Shown: piece by piece, positions 7,901-16,991 of the stretch | Layout of the letters: each line of letters starts with the position of its first letter | Position numbering within the stretch: position 1 is the stretch's first letter | From: Streptomyces scabichelini | GTDB lineage: Bacteria; Actinomycetota; Actinomycetes; Streptomycetales; Streptomycetaceae | NCBI RefSeq assembly: GCF_011045015.1 | Contig: NZ_JAAKZY010000038.1 | Location: 1 to 60,337, forward strand | Reading direction: 5' to 3' | DNA length: 60,337 bases | Notes under the pieces: model-generated | Databases searched by the model: none | The model's input: the letters and a program-made list of their open reading frames with translations, nothing else | What the model was told of the DNA's origin: nothing | Translations under genes and position numbers: made by a program

Positions 7901-8464
7901 ATGCGGAAACTGATCTACGGCATGAACCTGACCCTGGACGGCTACATCGCCGCGCCCGGCGACGACATCGGCTGGAGCATGCCGAGCGACGAGCTGTTCC
8001 AGTTTTGGTCCGACCAGTTGCAGGCGACCGACCTGTCGCTGTACGGGCGCAAGCTGTGGCAGACGATGAGCTCCTACTGGCCGACCGGCGACCAGCAGCC
8101 CAACGCCACCCCGGCAGAGATCGAGTTCGCGCGCCGCTGGCGGGACATGTCGAAGGTGGTGTTCTCCTCGACGATCGACAAGGTCGACTGGAACACCCGC
8201 CTGGTCACCAGCGACGCGGTCGCCGAGATCACCCGGCTCAAGGCCGAGGACGGCGGCCCGATGGACATCGGCGGCGCGACGCTCGCCGGGGCGGCCATGC
8301 GCGCCGGGCTGATCGACGAGTACGCGATCGCGGCCCATCCGGTCCTGGTGGGCGGCGGCACGCCGTTCTTCACCGCGCTGGACAGCTGGGTGAACCTGAG
8401 CCTAGTGGAGACGCGGACGTTTCCCGGCGGCGTGACCCTGACCAGGTACGAGACGAGGCGCTGA
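7901..8464 (+). CDS. Dihydrofolate reductase-family protein (RibD C-terminal domain)
   Basis: A 187-residue cytoplasmic protein that begins MRKLIYGMNLTLDGYIA, the hallmark start of the RibD C-terminal/DHFR-like family common in actinomycetes. YGRKLWQTM (about 48-56) and MDIGGATLAGAAM (about 122-134) form the NADPH-binding strand and loop, and PVLVGGGTPFF (about 148-158) completes the fold. These proteins are predicted NADPH reductases, but most have no known substrate and are not true folate enzymes. A GGAAGG ribosome binding site lies shortly upstream. It converges on dnaB. Confidence 0.85.
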   Translation: MRKLIYGMNLTLDGYIAAPGDDIGWSMPSDELFQFWSDQLQATDLSLYGRKLWQTMSSYWPTGDQQPNATPAEIEFARRWRDMSKVVFSSTIDKVDWNTRLVTSDAVAEITRLKAEDGGPMDIGGATLAGAAMRAGLIDEYAIAAHPVLVGGGTPFFTALDSWVNLSLVETRTFPGGVTLTRYETRR

Positions 8465-8571
8465 GCGCCCGTCCGGGAGTCACGGGCCATATGCTCCGCG
8501 GGTGACACGCCCTGAGTGACCCGGACTACCGCCCGAGCCACCCAAACGAGTGAAGCCCCTGAACCGCAAGT

Positions 8572-8617
8572 CTCATGGCAGTGGCATCTCTGCCATCCAT
8601 CTGCCAACTGCCGTGAG
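8572..8617. terminator. Hairpin between converging reductase gene and dnaB
   Basis: CTCATGGCAGT (8572-8582) pairs with ACTGCCGTGAG (8607-8617) with one G-T wobble, and a nested TGGCA/TGCCA hairpin lies inside. It sits between the stops of two converging genes. No long U-tract follows. Confidence 0.5.
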
Positions 8618-8658
8618 ATTCTGCCAAGGCTTTTGAGACCCTGCACGGAGGGCCAGGC

Positions 8659-10131
8659 TCAGGCCTGCATATCCACAAAGCGCGAGTAGTGGCCCTGGAA
8701 GGCAACCGTGATCGTCGCTGTTGGACCGTTACGGTGCTTGCCCACGATGATGTCCGCCTCACCCGCGCGCGGAGACTCCTTCTCGTACGCATCCTCGCGG
8801 TGCAGCAGGATCACCATGTCCGCGTCCTGCTCGATCGACCCGGATTCACGCAGGTCGGAGACCATGGGCTTCTTGTCCGTACGCTGCTCGGGGCCACGGT
8901 TCAGCTGCGACAGCGCGATCACCGGAAGCTCCAGCTCCTTGGCCAGGAGCTTCAAATTCCGCGACATGTCCGAGACTTCCTGCTGTCGGCTCTCGGCCCG
9001 CTTGGAACCGCCCGACTGCATCAGCTGCAGATAGTCGATGACCACAAGCTTCAGGTCGCTGCGCTGCTTGAGACGACGGCATTTGGCGCGGATTTCCATC
9101 ATCGACAGGTTCGGGGAGTCGTCGATGTAGAGCGGAGCGGCCGATACGTCCGGCATCCGGCGCGCGAGCCGAGTCCAGTCCTCGTCGGTCATCGTGCCTG
9201 AACGCATGTGGTGCAGAGCCACGCGCGCCTCCGCAGACAGCAGACGCATCGCGATCTCGTTGCGGCCCATTTCGAGCGAGAAGATCACACTCGGCATGTT
9301 GTGCTTGATCGAGCAGGTCCGCGCGAAGTCCAACGCCAGCGTCGACTTACCCATGGCAGGGCGAGCCGCGATAATGATCATCTGACCCGGGTGCAGACCA
9401 TTCGTGAGCTGGTCGAGGTCGGTGAAACCGGTCGGGACACCGGTCATCTCCCCCGACCGCGAACCGATCGCCTCGATCTCGTCGAGCGCACCCTCCATGA
9501 TGTCGCCGAGCGGCAGGTAATCCTCCGTGGTGCGCTGCTCGGTGACCGCGTAGATCTCGGCCTGGGCGCTGTTGACGATCTCGTCGACGTCACCGTCGGC
9601 CGCGTATCCCATCTGCGTGATGCGCGTACCGGCCTCCACCAGACGGCGCAGCACCGCACGCTCATGAACGATCTCCGCGTAGTACTCGGCGTTCGCCGCC
9701 GTCGGCACCGTCTGAACGAGGCCGTGCAGATACGACGCGCCGCCGACCTTGGTGATTTCGCCACGTTTGGTGAGCTCGGCGGCGATCGTGATCGGGTCGG
9801 CGGGCTCACCCTTCGCATACAGGTCGAGGATCGCGCTGTAGATGGTCTCGTGCGCCGGCCGGTAGAAGTCGTGGCCCTTGATCAGCTCGACGACATCGGC
9901 GATGGCGTCCTTGGAGAGCAGCATGCCGCCGAGGACGGACTGCTCGGCGTCCAGATCCTGCGGCGGTACACGCTCGAAGGACGAACCTCCGCCGTCCCAG
10001 ACGCCGTTGTCCCGTCCGCGATCGTGTTGCTCGTCGCGACCCCTGCCACCATCGCGCCGACGGGAGGCGGGCAGACGATCACTGGGACCGCTGTCGGCCC
10101 ACGGGTCGTCCAAGGGCTCGGAAATACTCAC
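8659..10131 (-). CDS. dnaB: Replicative DNA helicase DnaB
   Basis: A 490-residue hexameric 5'-3' helicase of the replication fork. A charged, disordered leader (1-55) precedes the N-terminal helical domain (about 56-160), which starts at PPQDLDAEQSVLGGML. The RecA-like domain has Walker A ARPAMGKST at about 256-264 and Walker B VVIDYLQL near 377. The arginine-finger region SQLNRGPEQR and the final DADMVILLHRED segment are present. The gene is continuous: there is no intein, although inteins are frequent in actinobacterial dnaB. The upstream region holds DnaA-box-like sequences. It shares this window with dnaA, ssb and dciA, the partners of origin loading. Confidence 0.98.
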   Translation of the reverse strand: MSISEPLDDPWADSGPSDRLPASRRRDGGRGRDEQHDRGRDNGVWDGGGSSFERVPPQDLDAEQSVLGGMLLSKDAIADVVELIKGHDFYRPAHETIYSAILDLYAKGEPADPITIAAELTKRGEITKVGGASYLHGLVQTVPTAANAEYYAEIVHERAVLRRLVEAGTRITQMGYAADGDVDEIVNSAQAEIYAVTEQRTTEDYLPLGDIMEGALDEIEAIGSRSGEMTGVPTGFTDLDQLTNGLHPGQMIIIAARPAMGKSTLALDFARTCSIKHNMPSVIFSLEMGRNEIAMRLLSAEARVALHHMRSGTMTDEDWTRLARRMPDVSAAPLYIDDSPNLSMMEIRAKCRRLKQRSDLKLVVIDYLQLMQSGGSKRAESRQQEVSDMSRNLKLLAKELELPVIALSQLNRGPEQRTDKKPMVSDLRESGSIEQDADMVILLHREDAYEKESPRAGEADIIVGKHRNGPTATITVAFQGHYSRFVDMQA

Positions 10132-10585
10132 CGAGCCACCTCCTCCCGTCCGCCGAGCGGACCTAGCCGTGCCTCATCTTTTCTACGGCACGGCACTGAC
10201 AAATGAGAGGCCCAACTCCGGTTCTCACGCGTCGGTTTTACGAGGTTTCCGAGGACGGAAGAGGGAGTGGGCGCCGGACCACGTTAGGCCTGCGGGCACC
10301 GTCAGCCAATCTGGTTATCCACAGGCCATGTGGACGACCGCCCCGATGCTGTGGAGAACCTCGCAAAACCTGTGCACGACCCGGTGGACAGGCCTGTGAA
10401 CAAGCCCTCCACTCGTTCCTCACGAGCGCTGTGACCTGCACATTTCCCGTCCACCGGCTGTGCAGAAGAAAAACTTCCGGACTGGGACCGAGATCGTTAC
10501 GAAGGCCCCCCAGTGGCACCTTCCACGCGAACTTAAGTAAGGGTCGCGGTGGCATTGCATCTCTTACCTGTGGAAGATTAGATTG
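10132..10585. promoter_or_regulatory. dnaB/MATE divergent region with DnaA-box-like cluster
   Basis: This 454-base gap between two divergent genes holds no gene. It contains TTATCCACA at 10315-10323 (an exact E. coli-type DnaA box) and near-matches TGTGGACGA (10329-10337), TGTGGAGAA (10350-10358) and TGTGAACAA (10395-10403), all within 90 bases. Such a cluster could let DnaA control dnaB. The MATE-proximal part is AT-richer and should hold its promoter. Confidence 0.5.
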
Positions 10586-11929
10586 ATGGGCATGACACAG
10601 GCTTCAGCGGCGCCCAAGGCCGCCCGACGCCGGCACGACCGAGAGATCGTCGCGCTGGCCGTCCCGGCCTTCGGCGCACTCGTCGCCGAGCCTCTCTTTC
10701 TCATGACCGACAGCGCCATCGTCGGTCATCTCGGTACGCCGCAGCTCGCCGGTCTCGGCGTTGCCTCGGCCCTCCTCACCACGGCCGTCAGTATCTTCGT
10801 CTTCCTCGCGTACGCGACCACGGCCGGCGTCGCCCGCCGCGTCGGCGCGGGAGAACTGCAAGCGGCGATCCGCCAGGGCATGGACGGCATCTGGCTTGCG
10901 CTCCTTCTGGGAGCAGCCGTCATCGCCGTCGTCGTACCGACGGCGCCCGCCCTGGTGGAACTCTTCGGCGCTTCGGACACCGCCGCTCCCTACGCCACCA
11001 TCTATCTGCGGATCTCGGCGCTCGGCATCCCCGCGATGCTCGTCGTTCTCGCCGCCACCGGAATCCTCCGCGGACTCCAGGACACAAGAACACCGCTGTA
11101 CGTCGCCATCGCAGGCTTCGTCGCCAACGCCGCCCTCAATGTCGGCCTCGTCTACGGCGCGGACCTCGGCATCGCCGGCTCCGCCTGGGGCACCGTCATC
11201 GCCCAGTGCGGTATGGCCGCGGTGTATCTGACCGTCGTCGTCCGTGGAGCCCGGAAACACGGCGCCTCGCTGCGGCCGGACGCCGCCGGGATACGCGCCA
11301 GCGCCCAGGCGGGGGCGCCTCTGCTGGTACGTACGCTCTCGTTGCGGGCCATCCTGATGATCGCCACCGGCGTGGCTGCCCGGCTCGGGGACGCGGACAT
11401 CGCCGCACACCAGATCATCCTGGGGCTGTGGAACCTGCTCGCCTTCGCCCTGGACGCGATCGCCATCGCCGGTCAGGCGATCATCGGACGCTATCTCGGC
11501 GCAGGCGACGCCCAGGGCGCCCGCGCCGCCTGTCGCCGCATGGTGGAGTGGGGCATCGCGGTCGGTGTCGTACTCGGCCTGCTGGTGATCGTCACCCGGC
11601 CGCTCTTCGTCCCGCTCTTCACCAGTGACTCGGTGGTCAAGGACGCGGCTCTGCCCGCCCTCGTCGTGGTGGCCCTCTCCCAGCCGGTCTGCGGCATCGT
11701 CTTCGTACTCGACGGAGTCCTGATGGGTGCCGGAGACGGCCCTTACCTGGCACGGGCGATGCTCGTGACGCTCGCCGTCTTCACGCCTGTCGCCCTGCTC
11801 GTACCTGTACTCGGCGGCGGCCTGACCGCTCTGTGGGCAGCGATGACATTGATGATGGCGATACGGATGCTGACACTGTGGCTGCGTTCCCGCTCCGGTC
11901 GTTGGCTCGTCACGGGCGCCACGCGCTGA
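10586..11929 (+). CDS. MATE-family (DinF-like) multidrug/metabolite exporter
   Basis: A protein of about 447 residues with twelve predicted membrane helices in two similar halves. It opens with HDREIVALAVPAFGALVAEPLF and MTDSAIVGHLGTPQLAGLG, the signature of the DinF branch of the MATE family. The second half repeats the pattern (AHQIILGLWNLLAFALDAIAIAGQ). MATE proteins export cationic compounds using H+ or Na+ gradients; the substrate is unknown. The start is one of three close codons (TTG 10583, ATG 10586, ATG 10592); GGAAG lies 10-20 bases upstream. This gene next to dnaB is common in Streptomyces. Its expression may share the DnaA-box-rich region with dnaB. Confidence 0.92.
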   Translation: MGMTQASAAPKAARRRHDREIVALAVPAFGALVAEPLFLMTDSAIVGHLGTPQLAGLGVASALLTTAVSIFVFLAYATTAGVARRVGAGELQAAIRQGMDGIWLALLLGAAVIAVVVPTAPALVELFGASDTAAPYATIYLRISALGIPAMLVVLAATGILRGLQDTRTPLYVAIAGFVANAALNVGLVYGADLGIAGSAWGTVIAQCGMAAVYLTVVVRGARKHGASLRPDAAGIRASAQAGAPLLVRTLSLRAILMIATGVAARLGDADIAAHQIILGLWNLLAFALDAIAIAGQAIIGRYLGAGDAQGARAACRRMVEWGIAVGVVLGLLVIVTRPLFVPLFTSDSVVKDAALPALVVVALSQPVCGIVFVLDGVLMGAGDGPYLARAMLVTLAVFTPVALLVPVLGGGLTALWAAMTLMMAIRMLTLWLRSRSGRWLVTGATR

Positions 11930-12009
11930 GCAAATCCGGATCGCACGAGTGCTCTGCGCTCAGCAAACCCAGCCATGCTGAACGAACACGACCGCGACGG
12001 GCTCGCTCG

Positions 12010-12023
12010 GTTTCACGTGAAAC
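12010..12023. other. parS: parS site (perfect), left of doublet
   Basis: Exact GTTTCACGTGAAAC between the converging MATE and rplI genes; its centre is 43 bases from the next site. Confidence 0.95.
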
Positions 12024-12052
12024 GAGGAGCAACTCGCGGACCGATGCACGCC

Positions 12053-12066
12053 GTTTCACGTGAAAC
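12053..12066. other. parS: parS site (perfect), right of doublet
   Basis: Exact GTTTCACGTGAAAC, the second member of the parS pair in the same intergenic gap. Confidence 0.95.
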
Positions 12067-12164
12067 ACACTCTCTATGCTCCTCAGCCTCTACGCTCCTC
12101 AGCCAAGCCGCCTGCCTCCAGGGGACACGGAGACCGCGGCTGGCCCTGCCCTCATCAAGGGGAT

Positions 12165-12210
12165 AAACAGCGTGGGGCCGCACCCCGAAGGGTGCGGCCC
12201 CACGCTGTTT
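12165..12210. terminator. Strong bidirectional terminator after rplI
   Basis: A perfect 21-bp inverted repeat with a CGAA tetraloop (12186-12189). The arms begin AAACAGCGTGGGGCCGC and end with GTTT, so short U-runs flank the stem on either strand. It sits just beyond the rplI stop and would end the ribosomal operon. Confidence 0.88.
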
Positions 12211-12225
12211 CAGCGAGCGCAGCGG

Positions 12226-12672
12226 TTACGCCGCGACGACCTCGATGTTGACCTTGGCGGCAACCTCGGGGTGCAGACGCACGGACGTCTCGTGGGCGCC
12301 CAGCGTCTTGATCGGCGAGCCCAGCTCGATGCGGCGCTTGTCGACCTCGGGGCCACCGGAAGCCTTGATCGCCGAGGCGATGTCAGCCGGGGTGACGGAA
12401 CCGAAGAGACGACCGGCGTCGCCGGAGCGGACGGCCAGGCGGACCTTGACGCCCTCGAGGCGGGCCTTGATCTCGTTGGCCTGCTCGATGGTCTGGATCT
12501 CGTGGATCTTGCGAGCGCGACGGATCTGCTCGACGTCCTTCTCGCCGCCCTTGGTCCAGCGAATCGCGAAGTTTCGCGGGATCAAGTAGTTGCGGGCGTA
12601 ACCGTCCTTGACGTCGACGACGTCGCCCGCAGCGCCGAGGCCGGAGACCTCGTGGGTGAGGATGATCTTCAT
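12226..12672 (-). CDS. rplI: 50S ribosomal protein L9
   Basis: A 148-residue protein of normal length. It starts [19 protein letters not shown], with the family signature [13 protein letters not shown] at about 24-36. A long connecting helix (about 41-75) joins the N-terminal rRNA-binding domain to the C-terminal domain, which contains [14 protein letters not shown]9 binds 23S rRNA near the L1 stalk and helps keep the reading frame. It is the last gene of rpsF-ssb-rpsR-rplI and is followed by a strong hairpin terminator. Confidence 0.98.
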   Translation of the reverse strand: MKIILTHEVSGLGAAGDVVDVKDGYARNYLIPRNFAIRWTKGGEKDVEQIRRARKIHEIQTIEQANEIKARLEGVKVRLAVRSGDAGRLFGSVTPADIASAIKASGGPEVDKRRIELGSPIKTLGAHETSVRLHPEVAAKVNIEVVAA

Positions 12673-12690
12673 GTGTCGGTCACCCTTCCC

Positions 12691-12927
12691 TTATCGCGCG
12701 GTGGAGGTGTAGGGCAGCAGCGCCATCTCACGGCTGTTCTTGACGGCCGTGGCGACATCACGCTGGTGCTGCGTGCAGTTGCCGGTCACGCGGCGGGCAC
12801 GGATCTTGCCGCGGTCGGAAATGAACTTCCGCAGCATGTTCGTGTCCTTGTAGTCCACGTACGTGACCTTGTCCTTGCAGAAAGCGCAGACCTTCTTCTT
12901 CGGCTTGCGCACAGGCGGCTTCGCCAT
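12691..12927 (-). CDS. rpsR: 30S ribosomal protein S18, zinc-binding (C+) type
   Basis: A 78-residue protein that binds 16S rRNA next to S6. The core [17 protein letters not shown] is typical of S18. Two cysteines in a CAFC motif at residues 14 and 17, and another Cys and His in GNCTQHQ, suggest the zinc-ribbon C+ form. Streptomyces usually carry a second, cysteine-free S18 under Zur control elsewhere; here the housekeeping copy is in the rpsF-ssb operon. There are 18 bases to rplI downstream. Confidence 0.96.
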   Translation of the reverse strand: MAKPPVRKPKKKVCAFCKDKVTYVDYKDTNMLRKFISDRGKIRARRVTGNCTQHQRDVATAVKNSREMALLPYTSTAR

Positions 12928-12971
12928 GATGTATCTCCTGTGTGATCAAGAAGTGTGGGTGCGAACCCGCC

Positions 12972-13574
12972 CTAGAAGGGGGGCTCGTCCGAGTAGCCGC
13001 CGCCGGAGCCGCCGGAGCCACCGGAGCTTCCGCCCCAGCCGCCACCGCCGCCACCCTGCGGGCTGCCGCCGGCCGGCGCACCGGTCGCCCAGGGGTCGTC
13101 GGCGGGAGCGCCGCCGCCCTGCTGCTGACCGCCACCGGGGCCTCCGCCCCAGCCGCCGCCCTGCTGACCGCCGCCGCCACCGCCGCCGTAACTGCCCTGG
13201 CCACCTCGGCCGGTGGTCTTGGTGACCTTGGCCGTGGCGTTGCGCAGGCTCGCGCCGACCTCGTCGACGTCGAGCTCGTAGACCGTGCGCTTGACGCCCT
13301 CACGGTCCTCGTAGGACCGCTGCTTCAGCCGGCCCTGCACGATGACGCGCATGCCTCGCTGGAGCGATTCGGCGACGTTCTCCGCCGCCTGACGCCAGAC
13401 CGAGCACGTCAGGAACAGGCTCTCGCCGTCCTTCCATTCATTGGTCTGACGGTCGAAGGTGCGGGGGGTGGACGCGACACGGAACTTCGCGACCGCCGCA
13501 CCGGAAGGGGTGAAGCGCAGCTCGGGGTCGTCGACAAGATTGCCGACGACCGTGATGACGGTCTCGCCTGCCAT
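12972..13574 (-). CDS. ssb: Single-stranded DNA-binding protein SSB (SsbA type)
   Basis: A 200-residue protein. The OB fold fills residues 1 to about 112 ([18 protein letters not shown] at the start and the [20 protein letters not shown] region). A Gly/Gln-rich disordered linker (about 122-185) follows, and the protein ends in the acidic-hydrophobic tip DEPPF, which recruits DNA-repair and replication partners. SSB coats single strands at the fork and acts as a tetramer. It lies between rpsF and rpsR, the usual actinobacterial order, so it is probably expressed with ribosomal proteins. The glycine-rich linker is encoded by repetitive GGC/GGT-type codons, a likely slippage spot. Confidence 0.97.
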   Translation of the reverse strand: MAGETVITVVGNLVDDPELRFTPSGAAVAKFRVASTPRTFDRQTNEWKDGESLFLTCSVWRQAAENVAESLQRGMRVIVQGRLKQRSYEDREGVKRTVYELDVDEVGASLRNATAKVTKTTGRGGQGSYGGGGGGGQQGGGWGGGPGGGQQQGGGAPADDPWATGAPAGGSPQGGGGGGWGGSSGGSGGSGGGYSDEPPF

Positions 13575-13652
13575 GGGGGAACCTCTCGGCGGGTTTGCTG
13601 CTGGCTGCTTGGTGCTGCTACTCGATGCCCGATATCAGCTGAGCGGGAGAGC

Positions 13653-13943
13653 TCAGTGCATCTCGGGACGGAGGACCTTGGTCCGGAGGACCGACTCGTT
13701 CAGGTTCATCTGGCGGTCGAGCTCCTTGACGACCGCAGGCTCGGCCTGCAGGTCGATGACCGAGTAGATGCCCTCGGGCTTCTTCTTGATCTCGTACGAG
13801 AGACGACGACGGCCCCAGGTGTCGACCTTCTCGACCTTTCCATTGCCCTCGCGGACGACGGAGAGGAAGTTCTCGATCAGGGGAGCAACGGCGCGCTCCT
13901 CCAGATCGGGGTCGAGGATGACCATCACCTCGTAGTGACGCAT
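13653..13943 (-). CDS. rpsF: 30S ribosomal protein S6
   Basis: A 96-residue protein starting [19 protein letters not shown]. The ATG at 13943 is preceded by a near-ideal AAAGGAGG site, so the longer frame from 14048 is rejected. S6 forms a ferredoxin-like fold and pairs with S18 on the 16S rRNA platform; [13 protein letters not shown] is the conserved basic segment. It is the first gene of rpsF-ssb-rpsR-rplI, so the promoter must lie in the roughly 270-base region between it and the divergent membrane protein gene. Confidence 0.97.
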   Translation of the reverse strand: MRHYEVMVILDPDLEERAVAPLIENFLSVVREGNGKVEKVDTWGRRRLSYEIKKKPEGIYSVIDLQAEPAVVKELDRQMNLNESVLRTKVLRPEMH

Positions 13944-14217
13944 GTAGAACCCACCTCCTTTGGACTCAGCGGCCACGGTCGTTCCGTGGCAGGAGGGTCG
14001 TGATGCGTAGCAACGGTATCGGCCACCACTGACAATCGGGCCCGCCACTCAGCGGACCGAGTGGGGGTCGTGCCATGGCCTGGGCAGACACCGGTGCAGA
14101 CGGTACAGACTACCCGCACACCCGCTTCCGGTTGAAATCAGGGGGTGGGGGCCGCCAATCTGTACACATCGGGTGTGTATGGCGCTACGATGCGCCGTTT
14201 TCCGCAGGAGGTGCCCT

Positions 14218-14532
14218 ATGGCACAGACAGTGCGCCCCAACGTCGCCGGATCCCTGTTCGCCACCGATCACAAGCCCCACCCGCTCCAGGACACGCTGCT
14301 CGCCGTAACACTGGTGCTGGGGGCGACGTCCTTCATCACGGCGATGTTCCACCACCTGCATCTGATCAGCTCCTGGACGGGGCTGCTGGGGATCATCACG
14401 GGAGCGGCCGGACAGTTCGTCTCCGTGACGACCCGGGAGCGCTTCGGTCTGATTCTGGGTCTCGGTGCGGCGGGTGTCGGCTTCATGCTCGGCATGGCGC
14501 ACGGCGGTCTCTTCGGCGGAGTCATCGGCTGA
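14218..14532 (+). CDS. Small two- or three-helix membrane protein, unknown function
   Basis: A 104-residue protein with the ATG at 14218 placed 6 bases after AGGAGGTG. A hydrophilic start with HKPHPLQDTLLA is followed by hydrophobic segments at about residues 25-45, 50-68 and 75-98, the last glycine-rich (LGLGAAGVGFMLGMAHGG). It resembles a conserved Streptomyces membrane protein between rpsF and femX; I know of no assigned function. The location before cell-wall genes suggests, but does not prove, an envelope role. It reads away from rpsF. Confidence 0.75.
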   Translation: MAQTVRPNVAGSLFATDHKPHPLQDTLLAVTLVLGATSFITAMFHHLHLISSWTGLLGIITGAAGQFVSVTTRERFGLILGLGAAGVGFMLGMAHGGLFGGVIG

Positions 14533-14753
14533 GCCGTCTCCCGACGGACGGGGACGTCGGCGGACGGCCCCCCACTCCCGGTCCGAACTCCCGGTCCAAC
14601 GGCTGGAGAACACTTCTGGCTGTCCCGGCCGTGTATCGGCCGGACCCAGGTTCCGTAGGGCCAGACGGGGCGCTCGCAGGGCGCAGTAGGCTTCGGCGCG
14701 AGAGCCGGAGCCCCTGTACCCATGGGGACACACCAGCCCGAGGAGCGCCCCGA

Positions 14754-15875
14754 ATGAGCCTGACCCTGAGGACCATCAGCCGAGAACAGCATCTGGCGTA
14801 CATCCAGAGTCTGTCCGCGGCAAGCCACATGCAGGTCCCCGCCTGGGCAGACGTCAAGGCGGAGTGGCGCTCCGAGAACCTCGGATGGTTCGACGACAGG
14901 ACCGGCGAGATGGTCGGGGCGGGCCTCGTGCTGTACCGGCAGCTTCCCAAGATCAAGCGCTACCTCGCCTATCTGCCCGAGGGTCCGGTCATCAACTGGT
15001 TCGCGCCGAATCTGACCGAGTGGCTGGATCCCATGCTCGCCCATCTCAAGCAGCAGGGTGCCTTCTCGGTGAAGATGGGCCCGCCGGTGATCATCCGACG
15101 CTGGGAGGCCTCTTCGATCAAGAAGGGCATCCAGGACCCGGACGTGAAGCGGCTGCGCGACATCGAGGCCGACTTCATCGAGCCGCGCGCCTTCGAGGTC
15201 GCCGACCGGTTGCGGCGCATGGGCTGGCAGCAGGGCGAGGACGGCGGGGCCGGCTTCGGCGACGTACAGCCTCGCTACGTCTTCCAAGTGCCGCTTGCCA
15301 ACCGGTCGTTGGAGGACGTCCACAAGGGTTTCAACCAGCTGTGGCGACGCAACATCAAGAAGGCCGAGAAGGCGGGCGTCGAGGTCGTCCAGGGCGGCTA
15401 CCAGGACCTGGAGGAGTGGCAGCGCCTCTACGAGATCACGGCTGTACGCGATCACTTCCGGCCCCGCCCGCTCTCGTACTTCCAGCGCATGTGGACGGCT
15501 CTCAACAACGAGGACCCCAACCGCATGCGGCTCTACTTCGCCCGGCACAACGGCGTGAACCTGTCCGCCGCGACGATGCTGGTCGTCGGCGGGCACGTCT
15601 GGTACTCGTACGGCGCCTCGGACAACATCGGGCGTGAGGTCCGGCCCTCGAACGCGATGCAGTGGCGCATGCTGCGCGACGCCTACGCGCTCGGTGCCAC
15701 GGTCTATGACCTGAGGGGCATCTCCGACTCGCTGGACGAGACGGACCACCTCTTCGGCCTGATCCAGTTCAAGGTGGGCACGGGCGGACAGGCCGCCGAG
15801 TACCTCGGCGAGTGGGACTTCCCGCTCAACAAGCTGCTCCACAAGGCGCTCGACATCTACATGTCCCGCCGCTGA
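14754..15875 (+). CDS. femX: FemX/FemAB-like peptidyltransferase (cross-bridge synthesis)
   Basis: A 373-residue cytoplasmic enzyme of the FemABX family: two GNAT-like subdomains. N-terminal strands contain SAASHMQVPAWADVKAEW, and the second half has RYVFQVPLANRS, FNQLWRRNIKKAEKAGV and YDLRGISDSLDE, all typical of the family. The start is the ATG at 14754, since the longer frame is not protein-like. FemX uses aminoacyl-tRNA to add the first amino acid (Gly in Streptomyces) to the lysine or LL-Dap side chain of lipid II. It is reported essential in S. coelicolor, where the homologue maps near this locus; the cited biology is from memory. A racemase-like gene follows 65 bases later. Confidence 0.9.
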   Translation: MSLTLRTISREQHLAYIQSLSAASHMQVPAWADVKAEWRSENLGWFDDRTGEMVGAGLVLYRQLPKIKRYLAYLPEGPVINWFAPNLTEWLDPMLAHLKQQGAFSVKMGPPVIIRRWEASSIKKGIQDPDVKRLRDIEADFIEPRAFEVADRLRRMGWQQGEDGGAGFGDVQPRYVFQVPLANRSLEDVHKGFNQLWRRNIKKAEKAGVEVVQGGYQDLEEWQRLYEITAVRDHFRPRPLSYFQRMWTALNNEDPNRMRLYFARHNGVNLSAATMLVVGGHVWYSYGASDNIGREVRPSNAMQWRMLRDAYALGATVYDLRGISDSLDETDHLFGLIQFKVGTGGQAAEYLGEWDFPLNKLLHKALDIYMSRR

Positions 15876-15940
15876 CGCCTCAGAATTTGCCTTCATACCT
15901 CTGATACACCGCAGCCACGAGAAAGGTTCCAGGTCCGGCC

Positions 15941-16972
15941 ATGGCGCTCACCCTCTACGTCGACACCGCGCGCTGGCGGGCGCACCACAAGCACGTGTCC
16001 GAGCAGTTCCCGGGGCTCGTCCCCGTCTGTAAGGGCAACGGCTACGGCTTCGGTCACGAGCGGCTGGCGGACGAGGCCACACGTCTCGGCTCGGACGTCC
16101 TGGCCGTCGGCACGACGTACGAGGCCGCGCGCATCAAGGACTGGTTCGGCGGCGACCTGCTGGTGCTGACGCCGTTCAGACGAGGCGAGGAGCCCGTGCC
16201 GCTGCCCGATCGCGTGATCCGCTCCGTCTCGTCGGTCGACGGGGTCTACGGCCTCGTGGGCGCGCGCGTCGTCATCGAGGTCATGTCCTCGATGAAGCGG
16301 CACGGTGTGAGCGAGTACGACCTCCCCCAGCTCCACGCCGCCATAGAGAACGTGCGGCTCGAAGGCTTCGCGATCCACCTGCCGCTGGACCGTACCGACG
16401 GCTCGGACGCCGTGGAGGAGGTCATCGGCTGGATGGACCGGCTGCGCGCGGCCCGGCTGCCGCTGCACACCATGTTCGTCAGCCATCTGAAGGCCGAGGA
16501 ACTCGCCCGCCTGCAGCAGCAGTTCCCGCAGACCCGTTTCCGCGCCCGCATCGGCACGCGGCTGTGGCTGGGAGACCACGAGGCGACCGAATACCGCGGA
16601 GCCGTCCTGGACGTCACGCGCGTCTCCAAGGGCGACCGTTTCGGCTACCGGCAGCAGAAGGCTGCCTCGGACGGCTATCTGGTCGTCGTGGCCGGCGGTA
16701 CGTCGCACGGGGTGGGCCTGGAGGCTCCGAAGGCCCTGCACGGCGTCATGCCGCGCGCCAAGGGCGTCGCCCGTGCGGGCCTCGCCACGGTGAACCGGAA
16801 CCTTTCTCCGTTCGTCTGGGGCGGCAAGCAGCGCTGGTTCGCGGAGCCCCCGCACATGCAGGTGTCGATCCTGTTCGTGCCGGCGGACGCTCCGGAACCG
16901 AAGGTCGGCGAGGAGCTGGTGGCCCATCTGCGGCACACCACCACGCAGTTCGACCGGATCGTCGAGCGCTGA
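15941..16972 (+). CDS. Alanine racemase-family PLP protein, divergent active site
   Basis: A 343-residue protein with the alanine-racemase-type N-terminal barrel. The cofactor lysine is in VCKGNGYGFGHE (Lys31), and substrate/PLP strands continue through VEVMSSMKRHG-like segments and FVSHLKAEE. The C-terminal domain has GTRLWLGDHEATEYRG and the dimer strand HMQVSILFVP. The usual second catalytic tyrosine of alanine racemase (in GYxDG) appears replaced by VAGGTSHGVG, so it may not racemise L-alanine normally. It directly follows femX and could supply or bind an amino acid for wall synthesis; this is inference. Upstream GAAAGG forms the ribosome binding site. Confidence 0.72.
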   Translation: MALTLYVDTARWRAHHKHVSEQFPGLVPVCKGNGYGFGHERLADEATRLGSDVLAVGTTYEAARIKDWFGGDLLVLTPFRRGEEPVPLPDRVIRSVSSVDGVYGLVGARVVIEVMSSMKRHGVSEYDLPQLHAAIENVRLEGFAIHLPLDRTDGSDAVEEVIGWMDRLRAARLPLHTMFVSHLKAEELARLQQQFPQTRFRARIGTRLWLGDHEATEYRGAVLDVTRVSKGDRFGYRQQKAASDGYLVVVAGGTSHGVGLEAPKALHGVMPRAKGVARAGLATVNRNLSPFVWGGKQRWFAEPPHMQVSILFVPADAPEPKVGEELVAHLRHTTTQFDRIVER

Positions 16973-16991
16973 TCGCCCAAATCCTCAGCAG

